From Candidatus Gastranaerophilales bacterium (GTDB lineage: Bacteria > Cyanobacteriota > Vampirovibrionia > Gastranaerophilales > Gastranaerophilaceae), in the NCBI GenBank assembly GCA_944327255.1, contig CALVHA010000007.1, positions 1 to 64,000 on the forward strand: a DNA stretch of 64,000 nucleotides. The letters run 5' to 3'. Within the stretch, counting starts at the first letter, position 1. Each line of letters opens with the position of its first letter. A program made the position numbers and the translations under genes. Of this stretch, positions 8,471-18,688 are shown piece by piece. A model generated the notes under the pieces. That model ran no database searches. It was not told the DNA's origin and saw nothing but the letters and a program-made list of their open reading frames with translations.

Positions 8471-9634
8471 CTATAAAGTAAATAATTTTTTTACAATCGG
8501 GTATGATAAAACCGCAGGAATAGCAGAGACAACAAGCAACACAGGAATAATACCCTTTGCCTGAGCAATAAAACCAATAACAGTCATTGCAATTGCAACA
8601 ACACCCCATGAAAAACCGTTTATAAAACCTCCGATAATACTTTTATATTCAGGAAGAACACTCTGCGCCATAACCATAGTAACAGGCACCGCCATCCATT
8701 GAATTAAGCCCATTAATATGAAAGTTATAAGAGCTATTGTGGGATGAGTTTTATACATAAGCATGAACAAAATCATCATCGGGAACGTAAGTATCATTGA
8801 AAAATAAAAAACATTTTCAGTCCCGACCCTCATTTCAAATTTTCTGCTTATAAAAGAACCGATTCCTCCGGCAAAATTAAAAGCAAACAGAGCAAAACCT
8901 ATATAAAAAGGATTATATCCCATATCTTTCCATAAAAACGGTAAAAGTATACAGGAAGATGTTGTAACAAGAGTTTTTAACATAGCAATTACATTTAAAA
9001 GGTTAAGCTTTCTGTTTGAAAGAATAGTTTTGAATGTTTTAAAAAAGTCCTTACGAGATTTATTAGCTGAAATATGGCTTGTTTTAGGCACAAATGCAAA
9101 CATGAGACAGGCAACACTCACTCCGAGAATTGCAAGAAACGGCATCTTTTCCAACCCAAGAAATTGAGTAATCCCAGAAGATACAATCGGCCCAAGAGCA
9201 AATCCTAAAGTACCGAAGCCCATAAAAATTCCCATATTTTTAGAAATATTTTCTGACTTTGAAAACTTCATTACAAATCCAAGTGCCTGCGGATGAAAGA
9301 GACTTGAACCAAGACTGCCAAGAATTACAAATACAATTAATGGAACGAGATGCGTAACACTCGGTGCAAGAGAAATAAATAGCGCTGTCGTCAGCAATCC
9401 CCAGAATATAAACACCCTTTTTCTCATATTATCAGCAAAAAAACCAAATATAGGCTGAAGCAGAGATGCACAAATATGAGATAAGCTCAAAACAATTGTC
9501 GCAATAGCCATTGTTATCCCCAATTTCATAGCAACAAACGGCATAATAGGATTAAGCATTCCCGTATAAATATCATTTACAAAGTGAGCCGTATTTAACC
9601 ACAATTGGGGTCTTTTTTCATCAAAGTTATCCAT
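8471..9634 (-). CDS. MFS transporter, fosmidomycin-resistance-like
   Basis: A 387-residue membrane protein with about 12 hydrophobic segments. Features typical of the Fsr-type subgroup of major facilitator exporters are visible: HFVNDIYTGML near the N-terminus, LQPIFGFFAD in the loop after helix 2, and GSSLFHPQA after helix 4. Family members export small molecules such as fosmidomycin by proton antiport; the substrate here is unknown. It is transcribed alone, convergent with the preceding hypothetical gene and divergent from a pilin gene. The ATG at 9634 begins MDNFDEKRPQLW. Confidence 0.85.
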   Translation of the reverse strand: MDNFDEKRPQLWLNTAHFVNDIYTGMLNPIMPFVAMKLGITMAIATIVLSLSHICASLLQPIFGFFADNMRKRVFIFWGLLTTALFISLAPSVTHLVPLIVFVILGSLGSSLFHPQALGFVMKFSKSENISKNMGIFMGFGTLGFALGPIVSSGITQFLGLEKMPFLAILGVSVACLMFAFVPKTSHISANKSRKDFFKTFKTILSNRKLNLLNVIAMLKTLVTTSSCILLPFLWKDMGYNPFYIGFALFAFNFAGGIGSFISRKFEMRVGTENVFYFSMILTFPMMILFMLMYKTHPTIALITFILMGLIQWMAVPVTMVMAQSVLPEYKSIIGGFINGFSWGVVAIAMTVIGFIAQAKGIIPVLLVVSAIPAVLSYPIVKKLFTL

Positions 9635-9733
9635 ATTTAAATCTTAACATAAAAAAAGAAAATAATTCTTAAGAATGATGAAAAATTGCCCAAATAACTT
9701 ATAATATAAATAAGCATTAATCTTCGAGGAATT

Positions 9734-10450
9734 ATGTATAATATCAGACATAAAGCATTTACCTTAGCAGAGGTCCTTGTGACAATCTGTATATTAGGCA
9801 TAGTTGCAGCAGCGACAATGCCTCAAGTCATCGAGAGCTATAAGGAAAAAGTTTTCAGAACAAGTTATGACACAGAAGCTTCTAAGTTTGCTCAAGCCGT
9901 TGATAAAATGTATGCAAACAATGACTTAGATAATCTAAAAGGGACCGAAGATTTTGTAAAAGAATTACAAAAACACGTTAAAATTTTAAAAATATGCAAA
10001 AATAATGAGTTAGACAAGTGTTTTCCGCAAGAAATTAAACTCGGAGGATACAACTATCACTTTAACTCCGAATTTAATATGTGTTCAAGTAGTATTCTTG
10101 CAAGAGCCGATTATGCAATGAATCCGCCAAAGGATAATGCAGAGGTCGCAGGAATTCTTGCAAATGGAAGTATCGCTGATATTCCTATGATGATGGACTT
10201 ATGGGAAGATTACGATTCAACTGGTGTTATCCTTGCAAATGGAACAACTATGTTAATAACATTTAACCCCGAATGCAAACAAAACATTGAAAATCCTTTC
10301 AGCATACTGCCAAATGTAAGAACTCCTAAAAATAAATCCATAAAACAATGTGCAGCGGCAATTATTGATGTTAATTCAGAAAAAGCACCAAATGAATTCG
10401 GGAAAGATATATTTTACTATAATTTGAATGCATGCAATGCTTTGTATTAA
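9734..10450 (+). CDS. Type IV pilin-like protein
   Basis: A 238-residue prepilin. After a seven-residue basic leader comes AFTLAEVLVTICILGIV, the class-III signal: cleavage after A8, F at +1, E at +5, then a hydrophobic helix of about 20 residues. Alanine replaces the usual glycine at -1, an accepted variant also found in the second pilin of this window. The globular part has four cysteines before the final region and no known domain; it may be a major or minor pilin or pseudopilin. The ATG at 9734 has GAGGA upstream and a TATAAT at 9700-9705. It would be processed by the prepilin peptidase at 49.6-50.6 kb. Confidence 0.85.
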   Translation: MYNIRHKAFTLAEVLVTICILGIVAAATMPQVIESYKEKVFRTSYDTEASKFAQAVDKMYANNDLDNLKGTEDFVKELQKHVKILKICKNNELDKCFPQEIKLGGYNYHFNSEFNMCSSSILARADYAMNPPKDNAEVAGILANGSIADIPMMMDLWEDYDSTGVILANGTTMLITFNPECKQNIENPFSILPNVRTPKNKSIKQCAAAIIDVNSEKAPNEFGKDIFYYNLNACNALY

Positions 10451-10455
10451 GCTAA

Positions 10456-10490
10456 AAAGAGAGGTTCTCTAAAATAGAAAACCTCTCTTT
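10456..10490 (+). terminator. Bidirectional terminator between pilin and clpB
   Basis: AAAGAGAGGTT (10456-10466) pairs with AACCTCTCTTT (10480-10490), 11 base pairs. It lies between the convergent pilin and clpB genes and can serve both. The T-tract is short. Confidence 0.7.
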
Positions 10491-10497
10491 AAATTTA

Positions 10498-13098
10498 TTA
10501 AGCCTTTTTAAAGACAATCTCATCATCTTTAACATCTATTATAAGCTTGTCGCCCCGCATAAACTTACCCGAGAGCAATTCTTTTGAAAGCGGATTTTCA
10601 ACCATCTGTCTTATCACTCTTTTCAAAGGTCTTGCACCATAGACAGGATTAAACCCACGAGTTGCCAGAAGTTCTTTGGCATCATCTGTAATTTCAAGTT
10701 CAATTTCCTGATCTTTTAAAAGTCTTCTCAAGTAATCAGCTTGAATATCTACAATTTTGGATAACTGTTGAAGTGTTAACGCTCTAAAGAATATTGTTTC
10801 ATCAATTCTGTTTAAGAACTCGGGCTTAAATCTGCTTCTCAAAATTTCAAGAACCTTTTCTTTAGTCGCCTCAAAATCTGACTCGGAACCTATAGACTTC
10901 AGAGAATCCTCAAGAATTATATCGCTTCCGATATTAGAAGTCATAATTATCAGAGTATTTTTGAAATCTACAGTTCTACCCTTAGAATCCGTCAAACGGC
11001 CATCATCAAAAATCTGCAGCATTATATTAAATACATCAGGATGGGCCTTTTCTATTTCATCAAAAAGTACAACCGAGTAAGGTTTTCTTCTGACAGCCTC
11101 CGTTAACTGCCCGCCTTCATCATACCCGACATATCCCGGAGGAGCCCCTACAAGTCTGGATACATTATGTTTTTCCATATATTCTGACATATCAATACGA
11201 ATAAGTGCATCTTCATCATTAAACATAAATTCTGCAAGAGATTTTGCAAGTTCTGTTTTACCAACCCCTGTAGGGCCAAGAAATAAAAATGTACCGATTG
11301 GGCGTTTCGGGTCCTTTAAGCCTGAACGTGCACGTCTGATTGCATCAGAGACAGTTTCGACAGCCTCATCCTGTCCTACCAGACGTTTATGAAGAATTTC
11401 CTCCATATTTATAAGTTTTTGTTTTTCGCTTTCAACAAGTTTTGAAACAGGAATACCAGTCCACTTGCTGACAACATTTGCAATATCTTCATCATCAATT
11501 TCTTCCTTCAAAAGCCTATTTGTAGTCTTTTCTTGGGATTGAACAGCTTTTAACTGTTTTTGAAGTTCCAGAAGTTTTCCGTACTTCAACTCAGCCGCTG
11601 TTTGAAGATCCGTATTACGTTCAGCTTCCTCAATTTTTGCCTGAACTTTTTGAATTTCTTCTTTTATACCTGCTTCTCCTGTGATTGAAGCTTTTTCTTT
11701 TTCCCATTGATCTTTTAATACTGCTATTTTTTCCTCAAAAGCATTAATTTGTTTTGTTAAATCCTCGATTTTGGCCTGAGACTCCTCAGAAGTTTCTTTC
11801 TTCAATGCTTCACGTTCAATTTCAAGCTGAATTTTCTGACGCATTAGAGTATCGATTTCTTCCGGCATAGAATCGATTTCTATACGCAGAGCCGATGCGG
11901 CTTCATCGATTAAGTCAATGGCCTTATCTGGTAGAAACCTGTCTGTAATATATCTGTCTGAAAGTTTTGCAGCAGCTATTAGCGCACTGTCCAAAATACG
12001 TATCCCATGATGGACTTCGTATTTTTCTTTCAATCCCCTCAATATACTTATTGTATCTTCAACAGACGGTTCCCCGACAAGTACAGGCTGAAAACGTCTT
12101 TCAAGAGCAGGATCTTTTTCAATATATTTACGATATTCATTAATTGTCGTTGCTCCGATTGTTCTCAGCACTCCCCTTGCAAGCATTGGTTTCAAGAGAT
12201 TTCCAGCATCCATTGAGCCTTCCGTTGCTCCAGCACCAACAACTGTATGAAGTTCATCAATGAACATAACAATTGCGCCGTTTGAATTTTCAACTTCTTT
12301 AAGAACAGCCTTCAAACGTTCCTCAAATTCTCCTCTAAATTTTGCACCTGCAACAAGAGCACCCATATCAAGCGCAACAAGCTTTACATCCTTTAAGCTT
12401 TCCGGAACATCTCCTCTCACAATACGCTGAGCAAGACCTTCAACAATTGCAGTCTTACCAACGCCAGGCTCACCGATCAGTACTGGGTTATTTTTTGTTC
12501 GTCTGTTTAAGACCTGTATAATACGTCTGACTTCTTCGTCACGTCCAATTACCGGATCCAATTTCCCTTTTCTAGCTCTTTCGGTTAAATCTGTTGAATA
12601 TTTTTCCAGAGCTTTCATATTTTCTTCTGCATTTTGATTATCCACTTTTTTATTACCTCTTACTTTCTTCATAGCATTAAGGACTGTATTTGGAGTTACA
12701 CCCGAGTCTTTAAGAATGCTTTGAATATTTGAGTTATCAAGCATTGTCATTGCAAGCAAAATCGTCTCAATACTAATATAATCATCCTTTAATTTTTCTG
12801 CCTCCCCCACAGCTATATCCAGTAATCTGTAAGTATCGGTTGAAAGAAATAACTGCTGAGAATTAGGAGGTCCGGATATAGTCGGAAAATTCTTTATCGC
12901 AACCATCACTTTATTTATAAAGCCCTGATTAAGTAAATTTAATTCAGTCAGATAATCTTTTATAATACCGTTATCCCTAATCATTGCAAGCATAATATGC
13001 TCTGGCTGAAGCTCCGAATTTTTATATTCGTTCATAAGAGCACTTGCAGATGCAATAATTTCCTGAGAATAATTAGTAAATTTGTTAAAATCTGCCAT
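10498..13098 (-). CDS. clpB: ClpB disaggregase chaperone
   Basis: ClpB extracts polypeptides from aggregates together with DnaK and DnaJ. At 866 residues it is full length. An N-terminal Clp repeat domain is followed by AAA+ module 1 (Walker A GEPGVGKT near residue 207), the long coiled-coil middle domain (about 410-530) that separates ClpB from ClpA and ClpC, and module 2 (GPTGVGKT near 609, [14 protein letters not shown] pore region). No ClpP-docking loop is expected. The start at 13098 ([10 protein letters not shown]) has GGAG about 11 bases upstream. No CIRCE element was seen upstream. Confidence 0.97.
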   Translation of the reverse strand: MADFNKFTNYSQEIIASASALMNEYKNSELQPEHIMLAMIRDNGIIKDYLTELNLLNQGFINKVMVAIKNFPTISGPPNSQQLFLSTDTYRLLDIAVGEAEKLKDDYISIETILLAMTMLDNSNIQSILKDSGVTPNTVLNAMKKVRGNKKVDNQNAEENMKALEKYSTDLTERARKGKLDPVIGRDEEVRRIIQVLNRRTKNNPVLIGEPGVGKTAIVEGLAQRIVRGDVPESLKDVKLVALDMGALVAGAKFRGEFEERLKAVLKEVENSNGAIVMFIDELHTVVGAGATEGSMDAGNLLKPMLARGVLRTIGATTINEYRKYIEKDPALERRFQPVLVGEPSVEDTISILRGLKEKYEVHHGIRILDSALIAAAKLSDRYITDRFLPDKAIDLIDEAASALRIEIDSMPEEIDTLMRQKIQLEIEREALKKETSEESQAKIEDLTKQINAFEEKIAVLKDQWEKEKASITGEAGIKEEIQKVQAKIEEAERNTDLQTAAELKYGKLLELQKQLKAVQSQEKTTNRLLKEEIDDEDIANVVSKWTGIPVSKLVESEKQKLINMEEILHKRLVGQDEAVETVSDAIRRARSGLKDPKRPIGTFLFLGPTGVGKTELAKSLAEFMFNDEDALIRIDMSEYMEKHNVSRLVGAPPGYVGYDEGGQLTEAVRRKPYSVVLFDEIEKAHPDVFNIMLQIFDDGRLTDSKGRTVDFKNTLIIMTSNIGSDIILEDSLKSIGSESDFEATKEKVLEILRSRFKPEFLNRIDETIFFRALTLQQLSKIVDIQADYLRRLLKDQEIELEITDDAKELLATRGFNPVYGARPLKRVIRQMVENPLSKELLSGKFMRGDKLIIDVKDDEIVFKKA

Positions 13099-13189
13099 AC
13101 AATATCAACTCCATTCAAAATAAATTTCTATATAATTATTTTAACGTTATTTTGAAAGAAGTCATATTAAATTAACTATTAATTAATAT

Positions 13190-13218
13190 TTGCAACCTGA
13201 TATTGTTTTTGTTAAAAT
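13190..13218 (+). promoter_or_regulatory. Promoter for yebC and downstream genes
   Basis: TTGCAA (13190-13195) and TAAAAT (13213-13218) are spaced by 17 bases. The start would be near 13225, ahead of an AGAGG site and the ATG at 13253. Confidence 0.6.
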
Positions 13219-13252
13219 TTAAGCAGGAATAAAGAAAAAAGAGGAAAAAATT

Positions 13253-14002
13253 ATGTCAGGACACTCAAAATGGTCAACCATTAAACATAAAAAAGCAAAA
13301 GTAGATTCACAACGTGCTGTTGTATTTCAGAAGTATTCAAGAGAATTAATAGTATCTGCCCGTCTCGGCGGACCTGATCCAGCAGGAAACTTCAGACTAA
13401 GAACGGCTATTGAAAAGGCTAAAGCGGCAGGGCTTCCAAACGATAATATTAAACGTGCAATTGAAAAGGGAGCAGGCTCATCAGGTGCCGAAAATTATGA
13501 AGAGTTAACCTATGAAGGTTATGCAGCCGGAGGAGTTGCCGTATTTGTTGAGGCAATGACAGATAACCGTAACAGAACCGCAGGGGATGTCAGGAGCTAT
13601 TTTACGAAGTATAACGGAAGTTTGGGTGCGACAGGATGTGTAGGCTGGATGTTTGACCAAAAAGGAGTTATAACTTTTAACGAAGACACTGATTTTGACA
13701 AACTCTTTGAAGCCGCTATTAATCTTGATGCAGAAGATGTAACGGAAGAAGAAGGGCAATATAAAGTTATAACAAGTGTTGAAAACTTTCAGAATGTAGT
13801 CGAAGGTCTTGAAAAAGAAGGATTTAAATCCAAAACAGCTGAACTTACAAGAATCCCGCAAAATACAGTAGAAGTTACTGACGAAAAAACAGCGGATCAA
13901 ATCCTTAAACTGCTTGATAAACTTGAAGAACACGATGATGTTCAAAATGTATATGCTAATTTCGACATTTCAGACGAAATTATGCAAAAATTAGAGGGCT
14001 AA
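13253..14002 (+). CDS. yebC: YebC/PmpR-family protein
   Basis: A 249-residue member of the YebC family, whose members act as transcriptional regulators or as helpers at ribosomes stalled on proline stretches. The hallmark start [14 protein letters not shown] is present, followed by the basic helical domain and [11 protein letters not shown]. The conserved central [14 protein letters not shown] and [12 protein letters not shown] blocks are intact. AAGAGGAAAAAA precedes the ATG. The next gene starts four bases after this stop, so they are probably cotranscribed. Confidence 0.95.
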   Translation: MSGHSKWSTIKHKKAKVDSQRAVVFQKYSRELIVSARLGGPDPAGNFRLRTAIEKAKAAGLPNDNIKRAIEKGAGSSGAENYEELTYEGYAAGGVAVFVEAMTDNRNRTAGDVRSYFTKYNGSLGATGCVGWMFDQKGVITFNEDTDFDKLFEAAINLDAEDVTEEEGQYKVITSVENFQNVVEGLEKEGFKSKTAELTRIPQNTVEVTDEKTADQILKLLDKLEEHDDVQNVYANFDISDEIMQKLEG

Positions 14003-14006
14003 ATTT

Positions 14007-15269
14007 TTGTCAGATAATGAAAAATTTAAAAACTTTTTTCAATCCCTGAACAATTGTATGACAGTAGAGGAGGTCACGACAATTCTCGGGGATTTTCTAC
14101 AAAAGCCAGTTTTTGTAGAAATGCAGGATTACACAAACACACAGCTAGCTCATTTTAATAAACTCTCGAATAGGGAGTCTGTAAGAGATGGGAACAGCTT
14201 AATATCCCCGCTTATTTACGGAGGAGAATTAATCGGAGTTATTAAAACCGTCAATAACGCGGATTTAAATCTAATTAATATTATAAGTCCTGTAATTTCG
14301 CTAAAAATAAAAAATATAATGTTAACAGGAGAATTAGAAAAAAATCTTGAATTTCACAATGCAATGAAAAATATTGCAAAAATTATTGAAACCCAATATG
14401 AATTAAATTACATAATTCCAATTATCGGGGAAATTCTTGACACCTTTATAGTAAATCATCTGGTATACATTTTTTTGAAACAGCACGGGAAAAACAAACT
14501 TGTGTACCCGAAATCCTGTATGGATAAAAAGATTCTTGAAACAGTAGAAGCTATCAATCCAAAAGAAAATTATATAATAAATAGAAACAAAACTGTCGGA
14601 TATTTTCCGCTTGTAAGCGAACAAAATTATATAGGGTGTCTTGTCTCAAAAAGTACAGGCGAAGAGCTTACGACAAACGAGATATATTATATATCCCAGT
14701 TATCAAAACAAATTGCAACAACGATAACTAGAGCAAATGTATATGCAGAGATTCTAAAATATGCGACTCTGGATGCATTAACCGGTTTTTACAATCGACG
14801 ACAACTCGATGAGCGTATAAAACAGGAAACAGCAAGCGCAAAACGTAAAAATACGTCTCTTTGTGCAATTATGACGGATATTGATTTCTTTAAAAAGGTT
14901 AATGACACGTACGGACACGCAACAGGGGACTTGGTTCTGAAAACAGTTGCAAAAATTATGCGTTCACATTTGAGAGAATACGATATCGCAGCTCGCTATG
15001 GAGGAGAAGAATTTGCTATTTTACTTCCGTCGACAAATATTAAAGATGCACAAATAGTTGCAGAACGTCTCAGGAGCGCAGTTGAAAAAAAAGTTATAGA
15101 TATAGAAAAAGTTAATACAAAAAATAAAACCCGAGAAATTTCGGTAACAATAAGTGTCGGGGTTTATAATTACAATCCTGAGGACAAGGCTGAAGATTTG
15201 TTGATGAAGGCTGATAAGGCATTATATAAAGCAAAAGAGAACGGTAGGAATAGGGTAGTTACAATCTAA
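14007..15269 (+). CDS. GAF-GGDEF diguanylate cyclase
   Basis: Makes cyclic di-GMP from two GTP. The start is a TTG at 14007, supported by GAGGG eight bases upstream at the end of yebC; the first internal ATG would cut into the fold. Of 420 residues, about 1-230 look like a GAF-type sensor. The cyclase domain begins near 250 (DALTGFYNRR) and has GGEEF at 332-336. An RxxD inhibitory site (REYD) lies just before it, so product feedback is expected. There is no membrane segment, so the signal is cytoplasmic. Cyclic di-GMP commonly controls type IV pili, and pilus genes lie elsewhere in the window. Confidence 0.93.
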   Translation: MSDNEKFKNFFQSLNNCMTVEEVTTILGDFLQKPVFVEMQDYTNTQLAHFNKLSNRESVRDGNSLISPLIYGGELIGVIKTVNNADLNLINIISPVISLKIKNIMLTGELEKNLEFHNAMKNIAKIIETQYELNYIIPIIGEILDTFIVNHLVYIFLKQHGKNKLVYPKSCMDKKILETVEAINPKENYIINRNKTVGYFPLVSEQNYIGCLVSKSTGEELTTNEIYYISQLSKQIATTITRANVYAEILKYATLDALTGFYNRRQLDERIKQETASAKRKNTSLCAIMTDIDFFKKVNDTYGHATGDLVLKTVAKIMRSHLREYDIAARYGGEEFAILLPSTNIKDAQIVAERLRSAVEKKVIDIEKVNTKNKTREISVTISVGVYNYNPEDKAEDLLMKADKALYKAKENGRNRVVTI

Positions 15270-15317
15270 AATATTCTCTTTGATTTTTATGCTAATATAT
15301 AAAAAAAGGATAAAATA

Positions 15318-15788
15318 ATGAAATATGAAAAAGTTTGTACAACTCTCAACGATACAAAAATTTTAGCTCAAAAATTTGCAAAATTAATTACTGATGGCTG
15401 TTTTATCAGTCTGTATGGTGAGATAGGTGCAGGGAAAACAGCTTTTGTTAAACTCGTTGCGGATGCACTTGAGATTAAAGAAAAAGTTACAAGCCCTACA
15501 TTTGTAATCCTTAATGAATATCACAGCGGTATTCTACCGGTATACCATTTTGACCTTTACAGGCTTGAAAATGAAGGGGTTAAAACCATACTGGATGAAT
15601 TGAGAGAATACTCGGAAGGGAAAAACGTTACATTTGTCGAATGGGCGGAATTTTCTCAGGATGAGATTCCTTTTAAACATCTTCGTATAAATGTTACATA
15701 TCGTAACGATGATGCGAGAACTTATTCCATTGAATCAGATGACCATGATATGATTAAAATCATAGAAGGGTTAAAAAATAATGACTAA
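15318..15788 (+). CDS. tsaE: tRNA t6A synthesis ATPase TsaE
   Basis: TsaE is the ATPase partner of TsaB and TsaD in adding threonylcarbamoyl to A37 of ANN-decoding tRNAs. The 156-residue length is typical. Walker A GEIGAGKT lies at 34-41; TSPTFVILNEY and VYHFDLYRL are the family blocks. The ATG at 15318 has AAAGGA upstream. It overlaps tsaB by eight bases, indicating translational coupling. Confidence 0.95.
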   Translation: MKYEKVCTTLNDTKILAQKFAKLITDGCFISLYGEIGAGKTAFVKLVADALEIKEKVTSPTFVILNEYHSGILPVYHFDLYRLENEGVKTILDELREYSEGKNVTFVEWAEFSQDEIPFKHLRINVTYRNDDARTYSIESDDHDMIKIIEGLKNND

Positions 15789-16407
15789 GGGCGGGGAAAA
15801 AGAAGTAATATTAGCGTTTGATACTTGTCTTGACAAAATGTATGTTACGCTTAAATCAGGAGATAGACTTCTTGCCTCAAAAATTGTTGAAAATCACGAT
15901 GAAAAGTATCATTCCGCATTTTTAATTTCAACTATTAAAGAAGTTTTAAAAAATAACGGACTGAAACCAGAAGATATTGATTTAATTGCTACCAATATAG
16001 GTCCAGGAAGTTTTACCGGAATAAGAGCCTGTACAACCGTTGCCAGAATTATGGCACAACAGCTCGACTCTAAAGCTGTCGGGGTTTCATCACTTGAAGT
16101 GTTATCAAACATTAACCCTCCTGATTCAATTGTTGCATTAGATGCAAGAAAAGAAAAGGCTTACTTGTATTACGATAATGAGATAAAAGGAGCGGTTCCG
16201 CTTAATGAAGTAAAAGAATTGTGTAAAGATAAAAAAATTATTACTGATAATAAATTAAAGCCGATTTTGGGCGGAATTTCTTATCAGGAACTGGAGGCTC
16301 CGCTTGGAGAAATACTTGCAGACCTCGCAATAAAAAAATCAACAGAGGTTGACTGTGACTGGCGCAAACTTAAGCCGTTATACATTCAGCCTCCTCCAAT
16401 GGGATAG
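15781..16407 (+). CDS. tsaB: tRNA t6A synthesis protein TsaB
   Basis: TsaB is the non-catalytic ASKHA-fold scaffold that dimerises with TsaD in t6A synthesis. A 208-residue product with the diagnostic AFDTC near the N-terminus and NIGPGSFTGIRA near residue 75. The C-terminal half is shorter than in some homologues but ends with the usual PLYIQPP. The start overlaps tsaE by eight bases, with GAAGGG upstream. tsaD is not in this window. Confidence 0.93.
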   Translation: MTKGGEKEVILAFDTCLDKMYVTLKSGDRLLASKIVENHDEKYHSAFLISTIKEVLKNNGLKPEDIDLIATNIGPGSFTGIRACTTVARIMAQQLDSKAVGVSSLEVLSNINPPDSIVALDARKEKAYLYYDNEIKGAVPLNEVKELCKDKKIITDNKLKPILGGISYQELEAPLGEILADLAIKKSTEVDCDWRKLKPLYIQPPPMG

Positions 16408-16485
16408 AGATATTTGTCGGTTATGTTTCTTAACAAATCGGCAAATTTTTTTATATACAAACATTTAAATATCAGGAGTATAGGT

Positions 16486-17727
16486 ATGAAAGTCTTTGCT
16501 ATTAATCCGCTACAATTTAACAAAACAAAACTCAGAAGCAATTTTGAGAATAATCAGTATGATTATTCTCAAAACAGATTATCTGTTTTGAATTGCCGAC
16601 AGCAAGACACAGTCTCTTTCAACGGAAAAATCCCTAGTCTGGTAACACCTACTATGGAAGACCTGATTAACAAAACCAAAGCGGTTGATGTGTTAAGGTC
16701 TAACATCCTCCGACTTGCAAAGTATAAAATTCCATGCCCTTGCTGCGGGCATATAATGCTAGATATTGACAAATTTAATAAGTTTGAAGACAAAGTTCTG
16801 CAGACAACAAATCCTAAAGAATTATTAGCTCTTATCGACGGATTAAAACAGTATCTTCATCCTGTAGAATCCAGAATCTTTACAATGATGAAGCGCTTAT
16901 CCAATGAGCACCCTGATATGACTCTTCATGAAATGCTGAGAGGAAAATTAAAAAAATCCGAAAAAAAGCTTATTTTTGAACAATCAAAAACGCTTGTATC
17001 CTTAGGGTTAATGAGCAGGAAGTTACCGGAAGATAAGGGGAAAGCAGTAAAATTACTTATCTCTGAAACTTATAACAGATTATTTGATCAAAGAGAAACC
17101 TCACGATTTAGTCGAAAAATATTCATCACTAAACTTGAAGACATATTGAAAGATTCAGATAACGATAAATTAAAATCAGAATTTATTGGCTGTGCTGCGA
17201 AATTACCAACAGCTTATAACAATCCTGATGCCTTTATTGTAAAATATGCAAAAAGGAATTATAAAGGAGCAAATCCAGACCAAAAAATTGCCCTAAGAAT
17301 GCTGAGCAATTCACTGGCCACAACAGAACATATTAAACCTCGCAAAAAGGGAGGCGACAACAGTCCAGAGAATTTAGCTCTGGAATGTGCTTGTTGTAAC
17401 AATAAAAGAAATCATGATTCACTTCTTGAACAAATTCTTCAGAACCCAGGAATGATATTAAATTATAAAAACTACATGAAAAGACTCTCTGAACTTCATC
17501 AGCAAAAAATATTAGAAAAATCGTATATTACAAGAACTAACAAGACGTATAATGAAGGCTCAAACGGACTTCTTAACGCAGAAGAAGTAATGAAGGAACT
17601 TAGTATTCCTAAACAAAAGCAACGTAAAAATGAGAAATCTGGAATAACCCCGACACTTGAAGAACGTCGGGCGGCAAGAAAAGAAAAATTAAAAAATAAA
17701 AAACTGCACTCCGGGAAAAATTCGTAA
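16486..17727 (+). CDS. HNH-type nuclease domain protein with SFNGK tag
   Basis: A 413-residue protein. The open frame extends upstream, but AGGAG seven bases before the ATG at 16486 fixes the start at MKVFAIN. DTVSFNGK (residues 41-48) is a clear example of the N-terminal signature shared by unrelated proteins here. CPCCG at 84-88 resembles a zinc knuckle. Near 279-310 there is an HNH pattern: EHIKPR, GGDNSPENL, then CACCN with CxxC at 301-304, as in metal-dependent HNH endonucleases. A long basic helical tail rich in K and R follows. The target is unknown; no toxin-immunity partner or restriction methylase lies next to it. A shadow frame runs antisense. Confidence 0.8.
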   Translation: MKVFAINPLQFNKTKLRSNFENNQYDYSQNRLSVLNCRQQDTVSFNGKIPSLVTPTMEDLINKTKAVDVLRSNILRLAKYKIPCPCCGHIMLDIDKFNKFEDKVLQTTNPKELLALIDGLKQYLHPVESRIFTMMKRLSNEHPDMTLHEMLRGKLKKSEKKLIFEQSKTLVSLGLMSRKLPEDKGKAVKLLISETYNRLFDQRETSRFSRKIFITKLEDILKDSDNDKLKSEFIGCAAKLPTAYNNPDAFIVKYAKRNYKGANPDQKIALRMLSNSLATTEHIKPRKKGGDNSPENLALECACCNNKRNHDSLLEQILQNPGMILNYKNYMKRLSELHQQKILEKSYITRTNKTYNEGSNGLLNAEEVMKELSIPKQKQRKNEKSGITPTLEERRAARKEKLKNKKLHSGKNS

Positions 17728-17828
17728 AATATTAATATTTGTAAAGCCTTTAAAAGAGAATATTAAACTTTTTATAAAAAAATGCCGATACCTTAAATGT
17801 ACTTAGGAAAATTTAAGGTGTATTGAAG

Positions 17829-18125
17829 ATGACAGATACAGGTGCATCATTTAACAGGCCATATAAACCGTTCGGATTTAATGTAAAAGTTCCGGAAATC
17901 GGAGAAAGAACACTAAAACTTGCGGAAGGAACTTTAACGGGAATTGTCGGTTCTCCAGTAGAACCGTTATTTAATTTCCTTGAAGAAAACGAAAAAGTAT
18001 TTAACGGAGATATTAATTTTGAGATAAATAAAATGTTTGCACAAAACTTCACAATAGGTTCGGCAATGCGTATGGAAGATGAAAAAGTTAACGGAATGCC
18101 ACCAAAGTTTGACATGCATTTTTAA
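17829..18125 (+). CDS. Small hypothetical protein, 98 residues
   Basis: The start is the ATG at 17829, eight bases after AAGGTG; a TTG two codons upstream is too close to that site. The product is soluble with no known domain. Its sequence (GASFNRPYKPFGFNVKV near the N-terminus) has F-G rich stretches that loosely recall the SFxG-tagged proteins, though not clearly. An equally long antisense frame (17813-18115) exists, but only this strand has a ribosome-binding site and a downstream terminator (18169-18193). Confidence 0.65.
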   Translation: MTDTGASFNRPYKPFGFNVKVPEIGERTLKLAEGTLTGIVGSPVEPLFNFLEENEKVFNGDINFEINKMFAQNFTIGSAMRMEDEKVNGMPPKFDMHF

Positions 18126-18168
18126 ACAAGAACTTATTTACTACCTACACTTACCTAACACTAATTTT

Positions 18169-18193
18169 AAGCCTTAAAAATAAGGCTTTTTTA
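18169..18193 (+). terminator. Intrinsic terminator
   Basis: AAGCCTTA (18169-18176) pairs with TAAGGCTT (18181-18188) around an AAAA loop, followed by T6. It terminates the plus-strand 98-residue gene and may also serve the convergent DUF4186 gene. Confidence 0.85.
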
Positions 18194-18199
18194 TTATGT

Positions 18200-18547
18200 T
18201 TACAAAGTTTGTCGTCTTAACCACTCCATAATAATATTTACCAAATATTCCTGCTCGTCGGGAGTAAGTTCTACTCCTTTAGGGAATTTATGCCACTTCC
18301 TTATGCATCCTCGACAACAAGTTGCCGTTGCATGCTGGGCTGTAAATACGGGATGCCCTTTTGTCGGAGTTTGTTTACCGTCATTTGGAATTATAGCAGG
18401 AGCGATACGCTTTTTAATAAAATCACGCGCGTGTTCTTGTATTTTTTCAAATCCTTTTTCTTGCAAATATAATCGGTCTTTCTCTTTAAGTTTAAATCGA
18501 CTCCTGAAATCGGATTTAGTCAGCTTTTCAAAAATTTTTTCATACAT
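18200..18547 (-). CDS. DUF4186-like protein
   Basis: A 115-residue protein from the ATG at 18547 (MYEKIFEKL), which has AGGGGG seven or so bases upstream; a longer frame from 18568 is less likely. The conserved core GHPVFTAQHATATCCRGC, then W-H and P-K-G, matches my memory of the DUF4186 family, whose role is unknown. The CCRGC cysteines plus nearby histidines could bind metal. It is convergent with the preceding small gene and divergent from pnp. Confidence 0.7.
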   Translation of the reverse strand: MYEKIFEKLTKSDFRSRFKLKEKDRLYLQEKGFEKIQEHARDFIKKRIAPAIIPNDGKQTPTKGHPVFTAQHATATCCRGCIRKWHKFPKGVELTPDEQEYLVNIIMEWLRRQTL

Positions 18548-18609
18548 AAAAGTGCCCCCTAATATCATAATACAACTTAATATTATTATCTAAAAAACTT
18601 TTTTTGAGG

Positions 18610-18664
18610 TATAATAATAGCGAATCAAAAGAAGTGTATAACAAAAAAGCGTGGAAGTTCACGC
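18610..18664 (+). promoter_or_regulatory. pnp -10 element and leader hairpin
   Basis: TATAAT lies at 18610-18615 with no clear -35. In the leader, GCGTG (18649-18653) pairs with CACGC (18660-18664), ending 24 bases before the start codon. In other bacteria pnp mRNA is autoregulated through a leader hairpin cut by RNase III; this one is much shorter, so the parallel is only suggestive. Confidence 0.5.
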
Positions 18665-18688
18665 AGAAAGATGAAAGGTAATTATATT

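Noticed and set aside
13099-13189. CIRCE operator upstream of clpB
   Set aside because: No TTAGCACTC-type inverted repeat seen.
17813-18115. Antisense 100-codon frame opposite the 98-residue gene
   Set aside because: No ribosome-binding site on that strand, and the terminator suits the plus strand.
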